Source: Carallia brachiata
Taxonomy: Eukaryota; Streptophyta; Magnoliopsida; Malpighiales; Rhizophoraceae
Assembly (NCBI GenBank): GCA_021464245.1
Contig: JADCRB010000005.1
Location: 124,001-188,000 of the forward strand
Reading direction: 5' to 3'
DNA length: 64,000 bases
Position numbers and translations under genes: made by a program. The notes under the pieces are model-generated. The model was not told where the DNA came from, made no database searches, and saw only the letters and a list, made by a program, of their open reading frames with translations. This document shows positions 37,416 through 48,717 of this stretch, in pieces; position 1 is the stretch's first letter; every line of letters starts with the position of its first letter.

Positions 37416-38326
37416 ATGTTTGAAATTAAAGTTGCCATGAAAAATAGGTAAGATGCTATCCTAGTTTTCAAAAATTGAGGTAGAAATAGAAGAACAAAGC
37501 TTGAAACCTTCAATTGGAATTTTATTTTCTTCCATAATATGGTTAAAATCGCCATATCGATCAAACAACCTACAACTGCTAATGAAAATTTAACTTGTTT
37601 TACTCTTATGTTGCTTTGGTTATAGTTTTAAAAATTTCAAACCGCTACTAACATTTTGGTTTGGATATAATGATCAAACCAACACATATACACCGCTATC
37701 TGTTGTAAATTAACCTTACCTCTTATACACATAAAGTATTTTTTCAAAAAAAAAAAAAAAAATTTAATGAAACCCACCATAAGTCCCATTATCTATCTCT
37801 CTCTGTTTCTCTCCTCCTGTGTTCCTCTCCTCACCTCCGGTTCAACAATCAAAATTGTTATCAATTAGATGAATAGGAAAAAAAAAACATATGTGGCCCT
37901 CAATAATGAAGGTTGTACTTGCTCCCAAAAAAAAAAACAATGGGGGTTGTGAAAAGCACATATGTAATTGTCCGCGAAATGGAAGAAATGTAGGCTCGAT
38001 TTTGGGCCTTTAATAAGCAAGGCCCAAAAAATTATGTTTTAGAGTCCAACAAAGCAAGGACAAGGAGTTCGTATGAGTTGTTATGTACTAAATTCTACTT
38101 CGAAGATTCTTCCACACCCCGACTTTTCTTTATTTGATAATCAGAGCCATAGATCCTATGTTGCCTCCAAGACGCGGCAATGCCTTCACTAAATGCTGAC
38201 TCAAAATATTTTTCAAAGGGTGGAGAAAATTAATTGTTGTGGATAAACTTTTTGGAATTTAAGGTCTCTCATCATTAGCAATACAAAAAATTTAGAGACA
38301 GAGAAAAAAATTGCATGAGATTTTTA
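37416..38326. other. Intergenic, no gene seen
   Basis: AT-rich with several A-runs and a CTCTCTCT stretch near 37,795. Nothing supported. Confidence 0.55.
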
Positions 38327-38418
38327 GGGGTAAATTTAGTTCACATCCCATAAATGGGCCATAATTACAAATGACATCCATCATTTTGAAAAATTACAAA
38401 ACACATCCAATGACAGTC
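38327..38418. repeat. Relic of a MULE terminal inverted repeat
   Basis: The order GGGGTAAATTTAG, CATCCCATAAATGGG, AATTACAAATGACATCC and AAATTACAAAACACATCC parallels the left TIR of the MULE at 14,685, including the closing ATGACxxxxATTGG-type word. The hAT derivative begins at its inner end. No partner TIR was found, so this is a relic. Confidence 0.45.
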
Positions 38419-39442
38419 ATTGGATGACAATGGGGAGGGTTGGGGGCAAGGATGGCATCCCCGATCCCTATCTCTGTTTTTGCATCCACTCCCCATCCTC
38501 GTCCCCGATGGGGAAGGGATTTGAATTCTTGTCCCCATTTTCACCGGGGATCGAGGAGCCCCGTTTTTCCCCCATCTCTGCCTTTAATATATTAGATATA
38601 GCTGTAAAATGAGAGGCAACTGGCAGCAGGCACGAAATATCCCAACAAAGTACAAAAAAAAGAGACGATACCAAGCACAACAACATCCCCCCATATTCAC
38701 AAAAAAAAAAAAAGTACAAAGGAAAATCTAAACACAGCCCCCCATATTTTAGACAAAAAAAAAACAAATTAACAAAACATCAAGATCTAAACACAAGAGT
38801 CCTCAAATCTAAATCCAAAGCATAAAGGATCAGTATTCCAACAACTAATTAACAATATAATAAGACATCAAAAGGCATTATAGTTCAAGACTAATCGTTT
38901 GCAAACATCGCAATGAAGTTTCAAACAAAGAAAATGACGGGAAAGCACTAAGCACGCCAATTTCCTCTTCAAGTCTCTAGCATCTACTCGCTTTGTTAAC
39001 TCAGTAACAAAACTTTCAATTTCTTGATCTACATTAATGTGACAACAATGTAAAAATTGTAACCTTTAAAAAAACTAAAATCATTATAATTTATATATCT
39101 AATTAAATGAAGAAAAATACATGGTTCATCAATGCCAAGCAACACTTTTAAGTCTAGATTTCTTTGGGGGTACAGCAGATAAGTCATTTTCTTGTGATTC
39201 AATTGCATTTGGGGTCTCATTTTTTGCAGGAGCTGTTTCTTTACTTATATAGTTAGTTTCATCCATTGTATTTAACGTCAACCTATACAATTAAAATTAT
39301 AAAAATGAGTGTCAGAGAATATCTTGTAAAAGTTCACAAGTATCCAACAAATAAGAGTAAATGCTTACTCTGTTTCCATAATAGTCTTAAGGATAAAATT
39401 ACTCAATCACTCCTCTTTTTTCCCTTCCACGGGCATCGATTA
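38419..39442 (-). mobile_element. Deletion derivative of the hAT element, inverted
   Basis: Sequence from 38,419 (ATTGGATGACAATGGGG) to about 39,442 is the reverse complement of two separated parts of the hAT at 41,498-46,916: its right end (about 46,235-46,916) and its region 43,190-43,500. The two parts meet at 39,131-39,135, which removes the segment equivalent to 43,501-46,234, that is, nearly all of the transposase. This is the relationship of a Ds element to Ac. The other terminus was not found; beyond 39,442 the two copies diverge. The terminal word has decayed from the TAGGGATGGCAA of the fuller copy. Confidence 0.85.
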
Positions 39443-39627
39443 CACAATGCAAGAGAATGATATTTTCAAATGCTTTAGAGATTTCAGACTACAGATTTCC
39501 AATGCTAGCGTTAAAGGTTGCATCTTTATCAAGATTTTCTTCCTATTACTACTTTTATCTTAAAATGAGGACATATAATAATATAAGCAGAGAATAATAA
39601 AATGCTTTTTATGGAAAAAGGCTTTAC

Positions 39628-39714
39628 CTCGGTTCCTTGATAAGATTGGTTGGATTCGAATCTAGCCTTTTGCTTGTAAAAAGTCCATGGCTGTTGTAAC
39701 ATTCCTTCACTTGC
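39628..39714 (-). other. Exon-like coding fragment (unidentified)
   Basis: An 87-base open segment in phase 0 is flanked by a consensus acceptor (TTTCATAG) and donor (GTAAAGC) on the - strand. It encodes EGMLQQPWTFYKQKARF followed by ESNQSYQGTE. A possible upstream exon starts at an ATG at 39,841 (MVEVNKVDRFKRVEV). It lies in the 5' region of the inverted hAT derivative and is not shared with the fuller copy. It could be a captured host exon or the hAT's own 5' exon. I do not recognise it. Confidence 0.35.
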
Positions 39715-39842
39715 CTATGAAATCCAAAATTTTGAAGATAAGACTTATAGAACATGTTGTAATTCTACCATTTTGACCATCCTTGCCAACACTGCTAACT
39801 TCGACCCTTTTAAACCTATCTACTTTATTAACCTCAACCATT

Positions 39843-41489
39843 GTTGCTATTAACAAAACACAACTTACAATACAAATTAGCAAAATTAAATATTGTCATT
39901 ATGTCATCAATTCAGGTGATGATTCTCCTAATTTTTAATGGTTCTCTTCGATACAAACCAAATTACAGTCGCATGAAGTCATTTTTTTGGGTTAGAAACA
40001 GCCGAAGAAGAGAGGAATAGACACAACCAAAATATCCAACTAATCTCCATGGCAATCACTGATTATTTCACACACATTTTATTCGACCTCCATATTTGAG
40101 AATCTAAACACTAAGGGCATGTTTGGTAATGTTTGGTTTTCGTTTTCTTATTTAATTTTCAAAAAAAAAATACAGAAAATATGTTTGGCTAGTATGTCAT
40201 GTCTCTGTTTTTTTTTTTTTTTTAAGAAACATGAAGCGCTTCTCAAAAAAATAAACACATCCAGCAAAACAAGTAGAAGGAGCTTTCTTATGTGTTTATT
40301 TTTTCTATAGTATCCTTTAGCCTGATTGATCCATTTGCATTCGGTCCTCCCTTCTTCTCTGATTTCTCTCTCCTTCATGGTAGATTAATTTTGTTTGAGC
40401 ATCATCGCTTCGTCTAAGTGTGATTATTTCCCTAAGATACAACTTTAGTACCACCTCTTTCTTCTGGGACTCTTCTCCCTCCCTTTCCAACTTATTAATA
40501 TATTTTTTTCTTATCCTAAGAAACTTTGGTGCTAGTTTGGATGTGTTATAGTGCAACGGACTACCTAAGAGCTAATTTTGATTTTGAATGTGATTTTGGC
40601 TTAATAGAGATTTCTCTAAAACTTAATAGGGATTTCTCCTTTTAGATGTTTATTTTGTAGTGTGCTAATAAAGATTGTTGTTTAACAAAAGCACAAGAAT
40701 CTCCCACTGAACTAAACCAAACTTCACCCCAGGATCCATTTATATTTTTTTTTTGTCACTTTAATTCATTTTCTTTCTCCATCGTGTGAATTAATATTTA
40801 TCTTGTAATGAAATTCATTTACTTTTTAGTTTAACATTTAGCAATCATGACTGAGTTTGATTGAGTTTGATGTTGAACATGGTGGTGAATACCCTATTTC
40901 AGAGTAGTCGAAGGCAACTACAACAAATGGCTCATGTTCGAGATGAGATTGCATAAGCTTTATGGCAAAGAAGTAACATTCGATGTATAGATACTATTTT
41001 AATAGTATATTCTTTTTATTATGTGTACTTATTGTTAAAATTATGAAATTTTTTGAACAATATTTGTAATATTTTTAATTCTATTCTGACTCAATTTATG
41101 ACTTTTATTACTTTAATTGTAAACAATACATACCAATAGTTTATAATAAAAAAATTATTATTGTTACTAAAAAAATAAAACAAAAGTTGACAACAATAAA
41201 TACAAAAATATAGCAAACAATAAAAACAGAAAAATAGAAAATAAAAAACAATAAAAAAAAACAGCATATTCAAACCAGTCCTAAAGAAGGCGTAATATCA
41301 TATTACAACAACAAACAAATCTTCTAAAAATCATTTGTTTCTAGAAATTTAAGTTATCAATTAGCAAATGTGCTAATAACAAACTATCAATCTTCCAATA
41401 ACTTATCCATTTTGTTGCCTATCACGAAGTACCATCAATTCGACATTGCTCCGTCTATGACCTCAATTTAACGGCTTTGACATTTCTTG
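39843..41489. other. Intergenic with transposon-like ends, no gene seen
   Basis: AT-rich. GGGCATGTTTGGTAATG at about 40,113 and GGTGCTAGTTTGGATGTG at about 40,529 look like starts of short hAT-type MITEs, but no matching ends were found. Short ORFs lack domains. Confidence 0.45.
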
Positions 41490-43349
41490 GCTCGACCTAG
41501 GGATGGCAATTTCACTCGTACCCGTTGGGGATTACCTATACCCGCCCCGACGAGCACGAGATCAATCAAATTTGACCGAGGAACAGGGTGGGGATCCCCG
41601 TTCCCCAAAATTTTTAATGGGGAAGGGGACGAGATAGACAGTCCTTACCCCGTACCTGTCCTCGTACTCGTCCTCATTCCCCACCCATAATTTAATTTAC
41701 TTTTTTATCCCTTATATAATATTTATATAAAAAATTTATAGGGATTTTTTAGTAATTTTACACCAAAACCTAAATCTCACCTTTCTTTTTCTTTATCCTA
41801 TTCCTCTCCCAAACAGCATGACAATGGACAATCCAACAGCAAATCTCTAATTCTCTAAACTCTTCCACCAAAATCTAAAGTGCCAGCCACAATTTGACGG
41901 TGACTGAAGCTGATTCGTGCACGCCAAAACCTTAGATCCACCATTGACGACCATTCCCTCCTCATCAATCATGAATTTCTTCTAGCCTCTCTACCTGGCC
42001 CCGTCCAATAGGTCCTTTCCTTGTTTTCTTTTCTTCCTTCCTTCATTTTCTCTATTTTTTTCTGCTTTCCTAAGCTTATTATAAATATAGATTATCGTGA
42101 TTTTCTTTTTTTATCTCAAATTTTTATTTTATACAAAAACAATTGTTGTTCTATATATATTATGTATATGAATTTATTCCCTTCGACCAATTCATTTCAT
42201 TACTAAAATATAATTGGGTTCTTCTTCTTATTCGCATATGTATGTATAGGCTCTAGATCGAGTGGAAGAGGAGGTTAATGCGCTTGTTGATTGCTGCGAC
42301 AAGTACGTTATTTCTGCTTTCAATTTTTCCCCTTTCTAGTTTACTCTCTACATCACTTAATTGATGCAAGAATGGTATAAACCAAAAGAAATGTGACTAT
42401 AATGATGGCTCCCACAAGAGTAAATCGTGGGCTGGTCCATAACATGAGGTTTGACCTCTTTGTTCTCTTGATGGGATCTACTTTTCAGATAGTGGGTAAT
42501 TTGAGGTCCTAGGATTCTAACTCACATACTTGTTGGGAAAGAACTAAGAGAAGAACATCTTTTTCCCTTGCTTCTTGAAGTTTGACCAGGCCTTGTCCTA
42601 GTCGGTCAAAACCTTGTCACCGAAGATGAGTAAAATTAACCAATGTTGGCATGAGATCTCATCCTAGGGGCAAAAATGCAAGAAACACATAGGTGATGAG
42701 AACTACACAAAGTTGCACTCTATTTTTTCAGTTGGTCAAATGCTCCGTAGTTTTATGTTGGGTTTATTTCTAATGTTAAGTTTTCCCAAAGAATACCACA
42801 AAATGAACATAAATTAAAGAAGATTGCACATGCATGAGGTATCCTTAATTGAAAACATTATATATATTCTTGGCCTTCATATTGGTTACCATTATAGCAC
42901 CTGCAGGACATTCAATGAAGAGTTTGAGCATAATTCATTATAATAATAGTAATAAGAAATTGTCGATCTTGTTCTTTTCCATATCAAATTCTAAGGAGTC
43001 CAACCTTTCCCCTCAGGCAAGCTTAATTCTGCATCCTACCTATAGTTCACTTTAATTGCCAAAGATCAATGAATCCAACAACATTTTCTCCCAGTCCATA
43101 AGCGATGCCCTTTGTCATTGACTTTTTTGCTGTTGTTATGTATTGACTTGTTGCATTTGGGTGAATTTATGATTTGTAGTTAGGCAATAAACTCGATGCC
43201 TGTGGAAGGAGAAAAAGAGAAGTGATGGAGTAATTTTATTCTTGAGACTATCATGGAAACAGAGCAAGCATTTACTTTTATTTGCTAGATACTTGCGAAC
43301 TTCTATAAGATACTATATAACACTCATTTTTATCATTTTATTTATATAG

Positions 43350-45780
43350 GTTAACATTAAATACAACGGATGAAAATAACTATATAAGTGAAGAAACAAC
43401 TCCTGCAACAAATAAGACCCCAAACGAAATTGAATCACAAGAAAATGACTTATGTGCTACACCCCCAAAGAAATCTAGACTTAGAAGTGTAGCTTGGCAG
43501 CATTTTATGAAGCACGAAGTCAATGGAAAGGAGAAGGCAAATTGTTATCACTGTGGTAAATTTTAGTTTCTGGTAACAACAATGGGACAAAGCATCTATT
43601 AGATCATGTCAAAATTTGTCCACTTCGGCGGAGAAATGATCCAACACAACAACACATTGTTCCTAGTTTTCAATCAAGCAATAGGGGGACAATTTCTTCC
43701 TATAACTTTGATCAAGATAATGCAAGAAAAGAGCTCGCTAAGGCAGTCATTCTACATGGATATCCCCTTTCTGTAGTGGAACACATTGGGTTTAGAAGAT
43801 TTTCAAATGTTTTGCAACCTGTGTTCATTATGCCTTATAGGAACACTGTGAAGAGTAATATTCTTAAAATTTTTGATATTATGAAAGAGAGGGCTCAAAG
43901 ACTAATATTCAACAATAAAAGTAGACTTGCTATTACTTTAGATGTGTGAACATCTAGTAACCAGAAGAGAGGATTTATGGCTATCATAGCTCACTTTATT
44001 GATGGTTCTTGGGTTCTACAAAGTCGAATTTTTAGGTATATTTTTTAACTTGTCTTGTCAATTTATTAATTATTACACTTTTAAAATATTAATTTTGTAT
44101 TAATATTTTCAATATAATTTTTATAGGTTTGTCTATGTGCTTTGTTCACACACTAGTAATGTTTTATTTGAAGTGATGATTGATTGTTTAATGAGATGGA
44201 ACTTGGATCACAAATTGTTCACAATTACATTAGATAATTGCACAACAAATGATGCCATGATTGAGATTTTGAGAACAAGATTGGATGAAGATGACTTATT
44301 GTGCAATGGTAATTTCTTACATATGCGTTGTTGTGATCATAATTTGAACTTAATTGTCAAAGATGGCTTAGATGTGATAAAATTGGCATTGAAAAGATTC
44401 GTGATAGTTTGGTTTCTTGGACTACCACCCCAAAAAGAAAAGAGCGATTTGAGGAAATAGCAAAGCAAGTGAAGGTTTTTACCACCAATATAATTTTTAT
44501 AGGTTTGTCTATGTGCTTTATTCACACACTAATAACGTTTTATTTGAAGTGATGATTGATTGTTTAATAGATGGAACTTGGATCACAAATTGTTCATAAT
44601 CACATTAGATAATTGCACAACAAATGATGCCATGATTGAGATTTTGAGAACAAGATTGGATGAAGATGACTTATTGTGCAATGGCAATTTCTTACATATG
44701 CGTTGTTATGCTCATATTTTGAACTTAATTGTCAAAAATGGCTTAGATGTGATAAAAGTGGCATTGAAAAGATTCGTGATAGTTTGGTTTCTTGGACTAC
44801 TACCCCAAAGATAAAAGAGCAATTTGAGGAAATAGCAAAGCAAGTGAAGGTTTGTGCCACCAAAAGCTTGATTCTTGATTGTCTAACTAGGTGGAATTCC
44901 ACTTTCTTAATGCTAGAAATAGCACTTTTGTACAAAGAGGTTTTTTTCTGATTAAAAAGGATAAAAGAACCTCATTATAGTGATTGTCCAAATGAGGAGC
45001 AGTGGAAGTTTGCAAAAGAAGTTTGTGAGAAGTTGAAATTGTTCAATAGTGTCACTGAGTTATTTTCTGGGACAAAGTATCCTACTGCAAATTTATATTT
45101 TCCCAAAATTTGTGAGATCAAAATGGCATTGATAGAGTGGAAGTCTTCTCCAGTTGAAGTGGTAAAATCAATGCCACAAAATATGTTGGAGAAATTTGAA
45201 AAATATTGGAGTGTAATCCCTGTAATCATGGGGGTTGCCAGCATGTTGGATCCAAGGTATAAAATGTCTTTGATTGAGTTTTATTTTGATCATCTCTTTG
45301 GCTCAGAAAGTGTTATCCATGTGGCTAGAATTAGACGGTGTTGTTATGACTTGGTAAGTGAGTACCAATTGCGAAATTTTCAACCAAAAGATGATGATAT
45401 AGTTCAGGTAGACTCATTGTTTTTTAGTAGCAATGGTAATGTCACTTCTGGGTCTACTTTTGATCAGTATTTAAGGAAAAAAAAAACAAAAGATTGGATC
45501 ATCAGTTAAATTGGAGTTGGACTATTACCTTGAAGAGGATGAGGTGCCATTTGCAGTTGATTTTGATGTTTTAAATTGGTGGAAGGTGTATGGATTGAAA
45601 TTTCCTACATTGCAAGCCATTACTAGGGATATTTTTGCGATTCCTGTATCTACAGTGGCTTTTGAATCAGGATTTAGTGCCGATGGAAGAATCATAAGTC
45701 CTCATTGTAGTAGGTTACATCTGGATACAGTGGAAGCAATTATGTGTACCCAAACTTGCTTTTGGGCTGCTAAAAAATGA
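43350..45780 (+). pseudogene. hAT transposase (BED finger and dimerisation domain), broken
   Basis: A likely exon begins after the acceptor TTTATATAG at 43,349. A BED-type zinc finger is recognisable (SVAWQHFMKHEVNG, CYHCGK, then an HLLDHVKIC-like end after a shift near 43,560). The catalytic region follows with YRNTVKSNILKIFDI and ITLDV, where TSSNQKRGFM is preceded by TGA in place of the usual Trp codon (about 43,947). An exon is tandemly duplicated (44,111-44,850). The C-terminal half (45,033-45,509) and the hAT dimerisation domain (YLEEDEVPF, FDVLNWWK, FPTLQAITRDIFAIPVST, 45,511-45,780) are well preserved. Frameshifts lie near 43,560, 44,820 and 45,505. No functional protein is possible from this copy. 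Confidence 0.93.
44111..44850 (+). repeat. Tandem duplication of a transposase exon, 376-bp offset
   Basis: GGTTTGTCTATGTGC occurs at 44,126 and 44,502. The copied block runs from the intron end (AATATAATTTTTATAG) through AAATAGCAAAGCAAGTGAAGG. The copies differ at about 4-5 percent of positions, and the second lacks two bases at GTTTAATAGATGG. It arose after the element lost coding constraint or caused that loss. Confidence 0.93.
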
Positions 45781-46924
45781 GGTGAGTAATTTAATTACCC
45801 AATTTTATTTTCTTAACAAGTTGAAATGCTATTAGCAAAATAGTTGCATGCAATTGATTTCTCTTCAGTGGTCCCTTTCCTCATTTCATTTCCTAATTAA
45901 ATGGATATCCTCTCATAGCTGAATATGTATATTCATCTTACAAATCACTTGTGTTTCTATAAGTTCACATCTGTTCAAGTTACTTCTTTTGTCATTGTAT
46001 TTTCTAAACATGATATTAAAATCAGTTTGGACAGTTTTTTGGTCTATAAGACTAAATTCAGGTACCAAATTATTCTATGAATGCCAAACTTTACTCAAAT
46101 GAGATGGTTTTTTTTTTTTCTGGTTTATCTTTGAACTGCATAATTAATGGAATTTTTTTTTTTTGTTATGAAGGTGGTATGGTTACAGTTATGGATGAAA
46201 TAACAAATTGTCTTTTGAATGAAGATATTGGTACAGATGAACCATGTATTTTTCTTCATTTAAAGGCTATAATGATTTTAGTTGAAGTAGCAAATTAAAG
46301 GAAATCGGTGAGAAGATGGATTAAAGGAAATTGTTACCGATGCAGATTGTGTTATAATGGCTTTAGTTGAAAGGTTATAATGAAACAGCAAATTATAATG
46401 ATTTTAGTTTTTTTAAAGGTTATAATTTTTACATTGTTGTTACATTAATGCAATTCAAGAAATGGAAAGTTGTGTTATTGAGTTAACAAAGTGAGAAGAT
46501 GCTGGGGACTTGAAGAGGAAATTGGTGCCCTTAGTGCTTTCCTGTTATTTTCTTTGTCTTAAACTTCGTTGTGATCTTTGCAAACGATTAGTCTTGAATT
46601 ATAATGCATTTTGATGTCTCATTGTATTGTTAATTTGGTGTTGAAATACTAATCCTATATGCTTTAGATTTAGATTTGAGGACTCATGTAGTTAGATTTT
46701 GATGTTTTGTTAATTTGAATTTTTTTTTATATAAATTAAAGGCGGGGATGGGGTGGGGACGAGGATCTCCGATCCCCAGCAGGGACAGGGATAGGGATTC
46801 AAATCCTTTCCCTGCCAGGGATGAGGACAGGGATGAAGATTGAATTCAAAAGCGGGGACGAAGATTGGGGATGACATCCTCGCCCCTACCCCTCCCCTGT
46901 CCCATTGCCATCCCTAACTCGACC

Positions 46925-48717
46925 AATCCACCAGTTGATGAACCCAATAAGATTTGATGCTACATTCTTCAAATTTAAAATACTATAACCATCTTAGGAA
47001 GCAATTTCCTCTCACCACTTTGTCTCTCCTTGAATAATGGCATCAATTGCTAAGATAAACGTCCAGATACCCAGATGCTAGATTTATAAAATTAACTTTG
47101 TCACTGTTGAAATTTAGCAACCCAATTATTCTCGTCTACGGAGTCAACTGGCCATCTTGTAACCCTAACTACTAATGGTGTAATAGTCGTTGAGTGTTTA
47201 GGGGGGGGGGGGATTTCAATGGTTCAGATTATGCAAATTATCCTTGATATTCCCGCTCGTTAAATATCAATTTTTTATTTCGTGCCACGTTATTCAGGCA
47301 TTAGTCCGGTAGCAATCTCTAGACATGTATTTTCTTTTCTATTGAAAAGGGAAAAGTTGTTGGATTAAGCGGGATAGAGTAAGTGGGATATCAAGTTAAG
47401 TGTTATGCATATCATTTATAAATTTGTTTTACATCAATTTTAGTTATAAATTTTGTGAGGTTTTTAACTATTTATTTTTTTATAACTTAAGACATGCAAA
47501 ATAGATATGGTTGATGTACAACAAATTGATAAATAATATACGTAACACATAATTCAGTTCCTTACTCAATCTCTCTCTATTCAGGTACCCATGCCTGTAC
47601 TAAAAATTAGATATGTAAATTCCATTCAAATTCGATTCGAGTGTTACTGATCTTAGCTGCTAGTTTTAGTTAATGGAAAATGTTTATGGGCAAACTCCTA
47701 AGTCATATCGTTTTCCAATCTGACGTGGCATGGAAAAATATGAAAGGGGCAAGTACATAAAAGTTAATAAAAAAGGAAAAATTTAGGTGGCCGAGAAAAC
47801 AGTGGACGCGAAGAAGACGAAAAAATTTATTTGTACAATGAGATAGTTTATTTGTGCAATGGGACGTTAAATTATTACAACAAAATTTGAAAATATTTTT
47901 TCATATATTTTTTCGTTGTAGAAATTAAGTATTTTATTATACAAATAAACTAACTGGTTGCACAAAAAGAATTTTCGGTCTGTTTTGCTTCTTTATTTTT
48001 CCGTCCACGTAACTGTATTAAAAAAGAGGACAAGTGCATGGAAGCTAATAAAATAGTAAGAACAAGTGCGTGGGAGAGAGGGGCAGAAAATGTAAGATGA
48101 AAAAAAGTTGGAAAAAGTCCACCAAAAATGGCACAGCACTAATAGAGCAAAATATGGGAAGAGTGTTATCAAAGAGATGGGAATAGAAAAATATCTTTAA
48201 GGTGTTAAGACTGTGAGTAAACTGTAAGCGAGTTACTAGGTTTGTTAAGAGCTTCGTGGTTCAATTTGAAATTGTTTATTTAACTAAACAAGTAATATAT
48301 GATATATAATATAGCCTAAATCTAAATCTCATTTAATAAATGAATTGAGTTTGAGCAAAAATAAGTTTAATTTTATTAAATTTATGAATAAATTATTTAA
48401 AAATTGATCTATAAAAACTCGTTTAATATATTATAAAAATAATTTTAATATACTCATTTTTTAAATTTAATTAACTAATTGCTAGCATTGCTAAATGTTT
48501 GTGGAGTAACGAATCGCCCTGACGCGGCCAACTCTCCCAATAATAGCGCTAAAATTAAGTAGCAAAGATATTCCTATGCGGTGTCGTATCTATCTCGCTA
48601 TGCTCCTTATCCTCCTGCTCCACATAACCGGCATATATCATCAATAGTCTGAATACCATCTTGAACAAGTACAACTAAAGGAAAATTATTTTTAAAAAAA
48701 AAATTGTTGGTCCGACA
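46925..48717. other. Intergenic, chaperonin 5' flank
   Basis: AT-rich. It contains a run of 12 G at 47,201-47,212 and decayed GAGTTTGAG-type repeat words at 48,230-48,490. No gene is supported. The chaperonin promoter must lie in the last few hundred bases, but no clear TATA box stands out. Confidence 0.55.

Larger units (their letters stand above)
41498..46916 (+). mobile_element. hAT (Ac-type) element with TIRs and target duplication
   Basis: The left end starts TAGGGATGGCAAT and the right end finishes ATTGCCATCCCTA, a perfect 13-bp inverted repeat. Flanks are GCTCGACC (41,490-41,497) and ACTCGACC (46,917-46,924), 7 of 8 identical, as expected for an 8-bp hAT duplication. The subterminal 200 bases at both ends are rich in GGGGAC/GTCCCC words, unlike the AT-rich surroundings, which fits transposase-binding sites. 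Inside is a broken BED/hAT transposase. At 5.4 kb this is the fuller copy of the family in the window. Confidence 0.95.

Noticed and set aside
40113..40560. Possible complete hAT-type MITE
   Set aside because: Two start-like motifs face the same way and neither has a matching inverted end or flanking duplication.
47201..47212. Run of 12 G with nearby AACCCTAA, considered as a telomere-like or G-quadruplex site
   Set aside because: There is a single homopolymer and only isolated telomere-like units, so no array is present.
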